The translations under genes were made by a program, and so were the position numbers. From contig JAHCAL010000003.1 of assembly GCA_019634925.1 (NCBI GenBank), positions 496,001 to 560,000 on the forward strand: DNA of 64,000 bases, read 5' to 3'. The DNA is from Pseudomonadales bacterium (GTDB lineage Bacteria; Pseudomonadota; Gammaproteobacteria; Pseudomonadales; Azotimanducaceae). This document shows positions 26,075-32,831 of the stretch, piece after piece. Positions within the stretch are counted from its first letter, which is position 1, and each line of letters opens with the position of its first letter. The notes beneath the pieces are model-generated. The model did not search any database. It was given only the letters and a program-made list of their open reading frames with translations, and was not told the origin of the DNA.

Positions 26075-26709
26075 AGGGCGTGGGCGCGCCGCTCACCGTC
26101 GTCGTGGTCACCGACCCGCTCTGCTCATGGTGCTGGGGCATGGCGCCCGCGGTCGAGCTGGTGGCCGACCGGCTGGCTGGCGTCGCGCGCTTCGAGCTTC
26201 TGCTCGGCGGCGTCAATGTCGACTCACGGTTGCCGGTCGGCGACTACGGCCGGCGCCTGCTCATGCGGATCTGGCGCGAGGTCGCGGAGACTACCGGACA
26301 ACGCTTCGGTTTCCGTTTGCCGGACCCATTCGTCTACAACAGCGTGCCGGCCTGTCTGGCAGTGGCTGCCGTACGGGCGACGTCCGGCCGCGCCCCGTTC
26401 GGCTACCTGCACCGCATCCAGCAGGCGCTGTTCGAGGAAGGGCTCGACGTCAATGACCCGGACTGGCTTGCCGGAACCGCCGCCGATCTCGGATTCGATG
26501 CGGCTGCCGTGCGTGCGGCGCTCCACGATCGGGCGGCGCTCGACCGTCTGCAGGCGGAGTTCGCAGGCGCTCGTGTCTACGGCACCCAGGCGCTGCCCAA
26601 CGTGCTGACCGAACGCGCCGGCCGCCGCAGCCTGCTTGCCGGCGGCTACGCGGACGCCGACATGCTGGAAACACTCATCCGCGGCCGGCTCGATCCTGAG
26701 CCTGGTTAG
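26071..26709 (+). CDS. DsbA family (FrnE-like) thioredoxin-fold protein
   Basis: A 212-residue thioredoxin-fold protein with CSWC at residues 18-21 (VTDPLCSWCWGMAPAVE). The FPDPFVYNS-like segment and the C-terminal GTQALPNVLTERAGRRSLLAG with cis-Pro are typical of the DsbA/FrnE-like group. No signal peptide is visible, so it is cytoplasmic and probably a disulfide isomerase-like or thiol oxidoreductase protein. ATG 26071 overlaps the selD stop as ATGA. Coupling with selD suggests a thiol or selenol handling role, which is inference. Confidence 0.8.
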   Translation: MKGVGAPLTVVVVTDPLCSWCWGMAPAVELVADRLAGVARFELLLGGVNVDSRLPVGDYGRRLLMRIWREVAETTGQRFGFRLPDPFVYNSVPACLAVAAVRATSGRAPFGYLHRIQQALFEEGLDVNDPDWLAGTAADLGFDAAAVRAALHDRAALDRLQAEFAGARVYGTQALPNVLTERAGRRSLLAGGYADADMLETLIRGRLDPEPG

Positions 26710-26725
26710 CGTAAGCCCCCGCCGC

Positions 26726-27811
26726 TCACTGGAAGTAGCGCGCGACCACCGGGCGGAACCGGTCCATGTCCACCAGGAAGGCGTCGTGCCCCTGGATCGA
26801 GGCGAGCCGGTGAAACCGCACGTCGCGCACCTGTTTCTTGAGCTCGAGCGCCATCTGTTCCTGCTGCTCCACCGGAAACAGGAAGTCGGTTTCGACGCCG
26901 ATCACCATGGCGCGCTCGAGCCGTACCCGGCTGAAGCCGATCTCGAGGCTGCCGCCGTGATCGGCGACGTCGAACAGATCCATCGCGCGTGACAGATACA
27001 GGTAGCAGTTGGGATCGAAACGCCCCGCGAACTTCGCGGCCTGCGCCTCGAGATAGGATTCCACTTCGAAGTCGAGCCCGAACGGGTGCTCGGCGGGTGC
27101 CGCAGATGCCGCACGCTCACGGCCGAACCGCTCCGTCCATTCCTCGGCCGATCGATAGGTGATCATGCCGAGCTTGCGGGCGAGCCGCATGCCGGTGAGC
27201 GGTCCCTGCTCGAAGGGATAGTTGCCGTTCTGCCAGGCCGGATCGCGGCGGATCATCTCGCGCTGCAGCGATCGGATCGCGATCGCGAACGGCTGGCTGC
27301 GTGCCGCGGCGGAGATGCTCACGAGCCCGCGGGTGCGGGTCGGGTGGATGAGCGCGAATGCGAGCGCAGTCATGCCGCCCATGGATGCGCCGAGCACGGT
27401 ATGCAGTTGCGCGATCCCGAGATGGTCGAGCACGGCCGCACCGCCGCGCGCGATATCCTCCACGTGCAGCACCGGAAAGCTCAGCCGGTAGTGACAGCCG
27501 GTGGTCGGATCGATCGAGGCGGGTCCCGTGCTGCCGAAGCAGCTGCCGAGCGAGTTCACGCAGACGACGAAGTATCGGCTCGTGTCGATTGGCTTGTCCG
27601 GCCCGAGCATGTCTTCCCACCAGCCCGTGGACGGGTCGGCCGGCGACGAGGCGACGTGCGCGGACGGCGAGAGCCCGGTGAGGACGAGCACGGCATTGTC
27701 CCGCGCTGCGTTGAGTTCGCCCCAGGTCTCGTACGCGAACGTCGGGTCGTGGATTACCCCGCGCTTCATGGCGAACGGGCCGGCATGGATGTACTGGTGC
27801 ACGGCACTCAT
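26726..27811 (-). CDS. metX: Homoserine/serine O-acyltransferase, MetX family
   Basis: A 361-residue alpha/beta-hydrolase-fold acyltransferase. The nucleophile is Ser143 in GASMGGM. NSLGSCFGSTGPASIDP around residues 86-102 and the C-terminal IQGHDAFLVDMDRF (catalytic His, Asp nearby in IGVETDFLFP) complete the triad. MetX enzymes acylate homoserine for methionine synthesis. Closely similar gammaproteobacterial proteins instead make O-succinylserine for cysteine synthesis, so the acyl donor and acceptor are not decided here. ATG 27811-27809 gives the normal length. It is followed, toward the window start, by the end of the convergent DsbA-like gene 16 bases away. Confidence 0.85.
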   Translation of the reverse strand: MSAVHQYIHAGPFAMKRGVIHDPTFAYETWGELNAARDNAVLVLTGLSPSAHVASSPADPSTGWWEDMLGPDKPIDTSRYFVVCVNSLGSCFGSTGPASIDPTTGCHYRLSFPVLHVEDIARGGAAVLDHLGIAQLHTVLGASMGGMTALAFALIHPTRTRGLVSISAAARSQPFAIAIRSLQREMIRRDPAWQNGNYPFEQGPLTGMRLARKLGMITYRSAEEWTERFGRERAASAAPAEHPFGLDFEVESYLEAQAAKFAGRFDPNCYLYLSRAMDLFDVADHGGSLEIGFSRVRLERAMVIGVETDFLFPVEQQEQMALELKKQVRDVRFHRLASIQGHDAFLVDMDRFRPVVARYFQ

Positions 27812-27852
27812 GGCGGTGCTCCGGGCCAGGGGAGGCGGAGAATAGCCCAACA

Positions 27853-27921
27853 CCCCGGTGCGTGCACCGGGGCGGCCGGGCTGTGCGCGCCGTTGGCGCG
27901 CCTGGTGCGCCAACGGCGCAC
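27853..27921. repeat. Two adjacent GC-rich hairpins
   Basis: The first hairpin is CCCCGGTG-CGTG-CACCGGGG near 27854-27873. The second, at about 27883-27921, pairs TGCGCGCCGTTGGCGCGCC with GGTGCGCCAACGGCGCACG. They lie between the stop of the DUF6316-like gene and the start of metX, both on the minus strand. They may end transcription or stabilise mRNA. No T-run follows, so a classic intrinsic terminator is not supported. The second hairpin is related to the gene-end repeat family. Confidence 0.6.
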
Positions 27922-27923
27922 GC

Positions 27924-28370
27924 TCAGGGCTTGCCGAAGGTCGGGCGGGTCATGAACCGGCGAATGGTGAGTGCCTGTGCTTCCGCACCCAGTTCGGATT
28001 GCTCTGCCAACAGTTTTGCGAGTCGACGCGCCTCGCGGCGTGCGGTCTCGGGGTCGTCGTAAGGTCCGACGTTGATCCCTTCGCGGGTGGCGATGTACCA
28101 GGCGCCGTTCTCACTGACGATACGGTCGCTGCGGAATCGGGTCCGCACGGGCTCGCCGGCGCGGCTCGTGGTGTCGCCCGCCTTCGGGGCCTTGCTCGGT
28201 GCCGCCTCCATGGTGCGTTGCAGCCGCGCGCCGCCGTCGCGAGGTGAGTTGGATGCCGGGGCGCGCTCGGTACCTTCCGTACGACCCAGCCAGCGCTCCA
28301 TCCGGGCCCGTACGCCGGTCGTGGCGCTGCCTCGCGATGCTTTGCCCCGGTCCTGATCCGAATTGCTCAC
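27924..28370 (-). CDS. DUF6316-like small protein
   Basis: About 148 residues. The N-terminal 80 are polar and low complexity. The C-terminal domain reads RFRSDRIVSENGAWYIATRE then GINVGPYDDPETARREARRL, which resembles the DUF6316 pattern (aromatic strand, TREG, GPF/Y and a final helix). The fold suggests a small beta-alpha domain, perhaps binding a ligand or partner. GTG 28370-28368 is favoured; TTG 28394 and ATG 28301 are alternatives because no strong ribosome site is present. Function unknown. Confidence 0.55.
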   Translation of the reverse strand: MSNSDQDRGKASRGSATTGVRARMERWLGRTEGTERAPASNSPRDGGARLQRTMEAAPSKAPKAGDTTSRAGEPVRTRFRSDRIVSENGAWYIATREGINVGPYDDPETARREARRLAKLLAEQSELGAEAQALTIRRFMTRPTFGKP

Positions 28371-28506
28371 GTATGTGGTTCCGTTTCGCGCCAAGTACCT
28401 TACGTCGGAGTATAGGAATCACGGCCACACTTGCCGCGTGCCGCACGGACGGAATGTGAGCGGGATCTCATTTCAGAGCCCCGCGCACCACATTCGCGGA
28501 CACCAG

Positions 28507-29097
28507 TTAGCGGGGTATCCGAGCAGAGGCCAGAAGGCCCTCCCAGGCGGTCAGCGATGCTTGGAAGTAGTGCGCTTCTGCGCCGATCAAGGTCATCGCA
28601 TAGAACTTCCTGTCTACGATGGCCATGACGGAACGGCCGATTCGCGGAAGGTGGTCCGGTGCCACGAAGCGGAAGTTCATCAGGATCCCGTCGGTACCAA
28701 GAAATCGCACCGGATCGAGCGAAGTGATCTCGAACACGTTGATGCCGTCAAGTCGGTAGCTCGACTCGATCATGGACACGAGGTCGATGGGGCTCATGGT
28801 GGCCCTGAACGTGGGGATCTGGCGATCATCCTTGGCTTTCTGCTTCACCAGGGCTTCTCCGTCGCCCAAGCCCCCCACGAAGCTGATTACTTCCAGCACG
28901 GGTCCATTCCGGGTCCAGGACTCCCTGGCTGCTGCATCCTGGCGCTGTGGCGGCAGGCGGTTCCAGCTTTCGGTCGCGGTGACCACCAGCCCCTTGTTTG
29001 CGACGGAAACCTGGCCAGGCGCTACCAGGGTGTACTTGGCGGCGCAGCCGCCGAGCAGGAGGGCCATCACTACGACGAGAGCACTTTTGGCGTTCAT
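28507..29097 (-). CDS. Lipoprotein of unknown function
   Basis: A 196-residue lipoprotein with a clear signal (MNAKSALVVVMALLLGGC); Cys18 is the modified residue. The mature part is alpha/beta with no recognised motif (SWNRLPPQRQDAAARESWTR; FVAPDHLPRIGRSVMAIVDR). It lies 12 bases after the M48 protease gene and is the third gene of an operon starting with another lipoprotein. A role with the protease in envelope maintenance is inferred only from this arrangement. Confidence 0.7.
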   Translation of the reverse strand: MNAKSALVVVMALLLGGCAAKYTLVAPGQVSVANKGLVVTATESWNRLPPQRQDAAARESWTRNGPVLEVISFVGGLGDGEALVKQKAKDDRQIPTFRATMSPIDLVSMIESSYRLDGINVFEITSLDPVRFLGTDGILMNFRFVAPDHLPRIGRSVMAIVDRKFYAMTLIGAEAHYFQASLTAWEGLLASARIPR

Positions 29098-29109
29098 GGA
29101 TGATTGGCT

Positions 29110-30354
29110 TCAGCGTTCGGTCAGGGACAGCCGCACCAGCGCTGCGTCCCTTGCATCCGGTTTGGCTTGCAGATACGTCTCGAGCGCACGGCGACCGGCG
29201 TCCAGTTCACCGGCCTTGATACGTGCATAGCCGAGTGCGCGCCAGGCCTCGGCTGGTGCGTCATGCAGTTCGACAGCCGCGGTGTAGGCCGCAGTCGCCC
29301 GGTCCGCATCGTCCGGGCCGTCGCGTAACCGGTAGACTTCCCCCTCGTAGAAGCGCAGCAGTCCCGTCCAGCCGGATCGCGCATGCGACTCGATGAGGTA
29401 GAGACTCGCGCCCGGATCGTTGAGCTTGACCTGCTCGTCGAGCAGCGACGGCAGATAGGGTGTGATGATCTTCTGCCATCGCTCGCGTTCCTCGGAGAAG
29501 GCCCGATCGACCGCGCCGGCTTCGAGCGCCCTGGCTGTCTCGGTCAGGTCATGCATGCGCTCGGCAGACGGTGGGTGGGTCGAGATTGCCGAAGTCGAAC
29601 TGTCCCGGTAGCGCTTGTCACGTTGCGCCGCGCTGGCCTTGCGCTCATCGATGAGTTGCGACCAGACCTGAGCCGCAGCTCGCGGCGTGTAGCCTGCCTG
29701 GAACAGTGCGCCGATGCCGTACGCGTCAGCTTCCCGCTCCTGCGCGCGGGAGAAACTGAATAGTGAGAGTATTAGAACCTGATTGATCGAGTTCGCGAGG
29801 TTGATCCAGTTCTGCGAGTAGGCGCCTTGCATGGCGGCAAATCCGGCCGCAGCGTTGGCGCCAGCGGATAGGAATGCGCCAATGGCCGTGCGGGTGCGCA
29901 CGCTGCGCCAGCGATCCACGGAATGTTTGCGCAGGTAGTGGCCGGACTCGTGACCGAGAATGTTCGCGTACTGCGCTTCGTCGTTCACACGGCTCAGCAA
30001 TCCGCTGTGCACGATCATCATCCCATTGGGCGCCATGGAGGCGTTGAAGCTTGGATCCCGCACCATGTAGATCCGGATCTCCTCGGCGCGTTTCCCGATC
30101 AGGCGGCCCAGGATTTCCCGGGTATAGTCGCTCAGATCCGGCGCGTGCAGGACGAGCGGCGAAGCGGCGAGATCCTCTTCGAGGAGCTCGCAGGCGTGCC
30201 AGAGTCCGCGCTCGTCGGTGTCGACCGGACGGTAATTTCCCTCGAAGAGCGGCTCGAGGGACGTTGGCAGGACGGCTGCCCGGAGCGCGCGCGACGCACA
30301 CAGCAGGCAGCCCGCGGCGCCAGCCAGGCCGAGACTCCGGCGGGAAAGTCCCAT
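29110..30354 (-). CDS. M48 family metalloprotease with C-terminal TPR-like region, exported
   Basis: A 414-residue protein with a signal region (MGLSRRSLGLAGAAGCLLCASRALRA). The M48 zinc site is HESGH in LGHESGHYLRKH, and the third ligand is Glu in EREADAYG. The segment NGMMIVHSGLLSRVNDEAQY is the family's beta strand. The C-terminal third (ATAAYTAAVELHDAPAEAWR, LGYARIKAGELDAGRRALET) is TPR-like. This layout is that of BepA/YfgC-like periplasmic proteases, which degrade misassembled outer membrane proteins. It starts three bases after the upstream lipoprotein gene. No unusual loss of active residues. Confidence 0.85.
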   Translation of the reverse strand: MGLSRRSLGLAGAAGCLLCASRALRAAVLPTSLEPLFEGNYRPVDTDERGLWHACELLEEDLAASPLVLHAPDLSDYTREILGRLIGKRAEEIRIYMVRDPSFNASMAPNGMMIVHSGLLSRVNDEAQYANILGHESGHYLRKHSVDRWRSVRTRTAIGAFLSAGANAAAGFAAMQGAYSQNWINLANSINQVLILSLFSFSRAQEREADAYGIGALFQAGYTPRAAAQVWSQLIDERKASAAQRDKRYRDSSTSAISTHPPSAERMHDLTETARALEAGAVDRAFSEERERWQKIITPYLPSLLDEQVKLNDPGASLYLIESHARSGWTGLLRFYEGEVYRLRDGPDDADRATAAYTAAVELHDAPAEAWRALGYARIKAGELDAGRRALETYLQAKPDARDAALVRLSLTER

Positions 30355-30357
30355 GGT

Positions 30358-31098
30358 TCAGCCTCCGTCGGATGCTCTGTCGGATTGCATGTCCTCGAGC
30401 AGGTGCTCGACCATGTCGTCGGCGCCGCTGCGAGTCCGGATGTCGCCAGTCGCTTTTGCCAGATAGCTGTACCAGATGACCTGGCCACTGCGCAGGTCGA
30501 TCAGCGATGCGAACGCCAGTTGCTGGCCCCCCGCAGGAAGGATGCAGACGGCGACCAGGCAGCCGAGCATGCTCACGGTCTGCAGTGCCACGCGTCCGCC
30601 GCTCGAAAAACTGTCCTCGGCATGGAGGAACAGGGCATAGTCGAAACCGCTCCGTGTCCCGTACACAATCGCCGGCTGGCCGAGTGTCCAATCGAACGTC
30701 GACTTCTTGGTTGGCAACTCCTGCCCGGGCGTGTACTTGTGCAGCCGGATCGAACGCCCGACGGCTTCGTGCAGGCGGTCGAGATCGGCGACGATTGCGG
30801 GCGTTGCGCCGGCATCGGCCGGACTCGACGCCACGACGATCTGACCGCCCCGCAGGTGTTGTTGCGCGCGAAGCGCTTCGATCAGGTGTTCGCGGGCGGT
30901 GTGGGTCCAGTCCTCCCGAAGTTCCAGACCACCCCCGGCGGTGAGCACGCTGACCGCCACGTGCGGGGGCATGATCACCATGCGATAGGGTCCTTCGGGC
31001 GGCCTGAATTCGGATGCGGACAGCTGCCGGGTCGTTGAGCAGCCGCTCGCCCAGAGCACGGTCGCGCCCAGCACGATCGCCAAGGAAGTCTTGCGCAC
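30358..31098 (-). CDS. Lipoprotein of unknown function
   Basis: A 246-residue lipoprotein starting at GTG 31098-31096, which follows a strong G-rich ribosome site. The signal is RKTSLAIVLGATVLWASGC. The mature part has a beta-rich core (YRMVIMPPHVAVSVLTAGGG; GFDYALFLHAEDSFSS; IDLRSGQVIWYSYLAKATGD). The last phrase resembles lipoproteins of the GNA1162/LpoB-like fold that compare quantities across the envelope, but I cannot assign a family. It is the first gene of the three-gene operon with the M48 protease and has its own promoter. Confidence 0.7.
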   Translation of the reverse strand: MRKTSLAIVLGATVLWASGCSTTRQLSASEFRPPEGPYRMVIMPPHVAVSVLTAGGGLELREDWTHTAREHLIEALRAQQHLRGGQIVVASSPADAGATPAIVADLDRLHEAVGRSIRLHKYTPGQELPTKKSTFDWTLGQPAIVYGTRSGFDYALFLHAEDSFSSGGRVALQTVSMLGCLVAVCILPAGGQQLAFASLIDLRSGQVIWYSYLAKATGDIRTRSGADDMVEHLLEDMQSDRASDGG

Positions 31099-31168
31099 GG
31101 TCTCCCCCCCGTCAGCGAGCCCCCGAAGTGCCTGCCCCGAGCTGCATCGTCCGGGTGCACCGTGCATA

Positions 31169-31197
31169 TCTATAGCGCAAATCGCTTTCCCCACCAA
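31169..31197 (-). promoter_or_regulatory. Sigma-70-type promoter for lipoprotein-M48 operon
   Basis: On the minus strand TTGGTG (31197-31192) and TATAGA (31174-31169) are 17 bases apart. Transcription would begin near 31162, giving a leader of about 64 bases before GTG 31098. This matches the operon's first gene and needs no activator by its sequence. Confidence 0.55.
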
Positions 31198-31355
31198 GAC
31201 GGATCTGCTCGAGGTAGGGCCGCGCTGGGGGGATTCCCGGATGTAGCCATATCTGCTCAAATTGTTGGAGATCCAGTCCGGTCGCTGAACGACGGGGGTC
31301 GAGTCGCGCGACCGGAACAGGATGGTTTCGAATGTTGTCGGGGAGGGGATGCGAA

Positions 31356-31841
31356 ATGTTACTCAGGGATTTCCTGTTCGTTGGCGCCGTGCTGCTTGCC
31401 ACCACGGGCTGTGCGACCGTTACCAAGGGCACGTCGGGGGTTACGCAGGTTCAGGTCAACAACTGCGCCGAGCGCATCGCGTGCGAGGGCACCAACAAGA
31501 AGGGCAGTTGGGCATTCACCGCGCCAGGACCACTGAAATACAAGAAGAGCGACGAGGATATGGTGATCGCTTGCGAGGATGGACCTGAGTCTCTCTCGGT
31601 ATCGATGGCGCCGACCAGGGGCGGGATGATCTGGGGAAATGTCCTGGTCGGTGGCGTGGTGGGCGGCGGAGTCGACGCGTCGACGGATGCGCACTGGGAG
31701 TATCCCGAGACGATCACCCTTCAGCGCAGATACTGCAATGGCGTGGCGGTCGAACCGACGCCTCAGGGTGCTGCGGGCGTAGCTGATGCCGCCGCGGAAT
31801 CCGCCGGCGAGGGGACCGGATCGAGCGAACAGGCAAACTGA
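31356..31841 (+). CDS. Lipoprotein, PEGA-like/ surface lipoprotein type
   Basis: A 161-residue protein. ATG 31356 is preceded by GGGGAGGGGA at 31340-31349; ATG 31332 would only add eight residues. The signal is MLLRDFLFVGAVLLATTGC. The mature part reads TVTKGTSGVTQVQVNNCAER, then two further Cys (CEGTNKKGSW, VIACEDGP), a Gly-rich turn (MIWGNVLVGGVVGGGVDAST) and WEYPETITL. This pattern recurs in small gammaproteobacterial lipoproteins with a single beta-sandwich domain. The C-terminal 30 residues are Ala/Gly/Glu-rich and probably disordered. Function unknown. Confidence 0.65.
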   Translation: MLLRDFLFVGAVLLATTGCATVTKGTSGVTQVQVNNCAERIACEGTNKKGSWAFTAPGPLKYKKSDEDMVIACEDGPESLSVSMAPTRGGMIWGNVLVGGVVGGGVDASTDAHWEYPETITLQRRYCNGVAVEPTPQGAAGVADAAAESAGEGTGSSEQAN

Positions 31842-32082
31842 GCCCTGACCACAGCGCGCAACGCCGGCTGTCGCGGCGGGACGGACGGTGCCACCGCTGC
31901 TGGACCGTCCGGAAGTCGCCGGGCGCCCTGGTCGTACAGTAGAAGTGTGGCGGAAGAAGCGTCCGCGGTTCGTGGGGACCCTGATTTGGGAACGCTTGTC
32001 CTTCCTCGCTTGTTGGGTCCCGTTCGGAGCCTCGCTGTGCGTCCGCTCGCGTTCGGCGGGCCTGCGTGGCATGCTTGCGTTC
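31842..32082. other. Intergenic region before hicB
   Basis: This 241-base stretch has no supported gene. It holds a near copy of the tRNA-Sec 3' end at 31948-31960, listed separately. TACAGT at 31935-31940 could be a -10 for hicBA but lacks a partner -35. No good ribosome site was found for a longer hicB. Confidence 0.4.
31948..31960 (+). repeat. Near copy of tRNA-Sec 3' end, candidate attachment-site remnant
   Basis: TGGCGGAAGAAGC matches TGGCGGAAGAGGC (32726-32738, the 3' end of the tRNA-Sec gene) at 12 of 13 bases, in the same orientation. The two copies bracket hicBA and about 780 bases in total. Integrative elements often use tRNA 3' ends and leave such direct repeats. No integrase remains. 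Confidence 0.4.
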
Positions 32083-32313
32083 ATGGATAGGCCAAGATAC
32101 GCCGTAACAGTTCTGTGGGACCCCGACGCCAGCGTGTGGTACGTGGCTGATTCCAACGTGCCCGGGCTGGCCACGGAGGCGGACACGCTGGAGCAGATGG
32201 AGCGAAAGCTTGCTGTGATGATCCCCGAGCTGCTCGCACTCAACGAGCCGTCCTACCTCCCACATCCGGTTGCCTTTGAGTTGATCGCGCGCAAGCAAGA
32301 GTTGTCCGCGTAG
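32083..32313 (+). CDS. hicB: HicB-type antitoxin (DUF1902 domain)
   Basis: About 76 residues from ATG 32083 (ATG 32071 adds four). The DUF1902/HicB-like domain is seen in YAVTVLWDPDASVWYVADSN and VPGLATEADTLEQMERKLAV. These antitoxins bind and mask the HicA RNase and usually repress their own genes. There is no C-terminal DNA-binding ribbon-helix-helix visible in this short form; the tail FELIARKQELSA is helical. hicA starts three bases after its stop, in the common antitoxin-first order for this subtype. Confidence 0.75.
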   Translation: MDRPRYAVTVLWDPDASVWYVADSNVPGLATEADTLEQMERKLAVMIPELLALNEPSYLPHPVAFELIARKQELSA

Positions 32314-32316
32314 CGG

Positions 32317-32511
32317 ATGAGCGATTTCGCGCCGGAGTTGAAGCGCATGCTCCGCGCTGCTGGATGCGAATTCGTGCGGGCCGGCAAGGGCGATCACGAC
32401 ATCTGGCACAGCCCGATTTCTGACCGCAGGTTCCCTGTGGACCACAAGATCAAGTCTCGCCACACCGCGAATGCCGTGCTCAAGCAGGCAGGTCTACCCA
32501 AGGCATTCTGA
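32317..32511 (+). CDS. hicA: HicA-type mRNA interferase toxin
   Basis: A 64-residue dsRBD-like toxin. The HicA core is EFVRAGKGDHDIWHSP, with the catalytic His in KGDHDIWHS, and SRHTANAVLKQAGLP at the end. HicA cleaves mRNA and tmRNA during stress when its antitoxin is degraded. Length and order fit the HicB partner directly upstream. The pair is 214 bases from the 3' end of the tRNA-Sec gene on the other strand. Confidence 0.75.
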   Translation: MSDFAPELKRMLRAAGCEFVRAGKGDHDIWHSPISDRRFPVDHKIKSRHTANAVLKQAGLPKAF

Positions 32512-32725
32512 GCGGAAACGAAGAGACTGCCCGAAGGCAGCATCTGGTGGTCAACGCGCAGGTGACCAGCGCTCACGTTGCCGGTGCCCAGCGCCTCGAG
32601 TGCGGCTCATGTCGGTTCTTCGTGTTGGCCTCCCGTAGAGGTTTGCAGGCAGCGACCGATGGATGTTGGAACCAATGTCAGAACTTCGGGGAGACCGTTG
32701 TACCATGCTGCTTTGATTGACGATA
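32512..32725. other. Intergenic region between hicA and selC
   Basis: The 214 bases carry no supported gene. A small hairpin CTGCC-CGAA-GGCAG lies at 32527-32540, just after hicA, with no T-run. Nothing else is recognised. Confidence 0.4.
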
Positions 32726-32818
32726 TGGCGGAAGAGGCAGGAGTCGAACCCACCAGGCGCGATGACGCACCTCGACGGCTTTGAAGGCCGCGCGCCCCAC
32801 CGGAGACGTTGCTCTTCC
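32726..32818 (-). tRNA. selC: tRNA-Sec (anticodon UCA)
   Basis: A 93-base gene with encoded CCA. Read on the minus strand it starts GGAAGAGCAACGTCTCCGGT. The D stem is CGTCTC/GGGGCG (six pairs, loop CGGT), typical of tRNA-Sec. The anticodon loop is CTTCAAA, giving UCA. The long variable arm folds AGGTGCG-TCAT-CGCGCCT. The T loop is TTCGACT and the 3' end is GCCTCTTCCGCCA. It resembles E. coli selC along its length. The acceptor-T helix appears to have 12 pairs instead of 13 because one base is missing on the 3' side. It lies 13 bases after selB, on the same strand. Confidence 0.93.
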
Positions 32819-32831
32819 GCGCGGGACTATA

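Noticed and set aside
31842..32082. Integron-like attC site next to hicBA
   Set aside because: I looked for paired core sites of the GTTRRRY type around hicBA. None was convincing, and no integrase is present. The tRNA-Sec-like repeat is a better lead.
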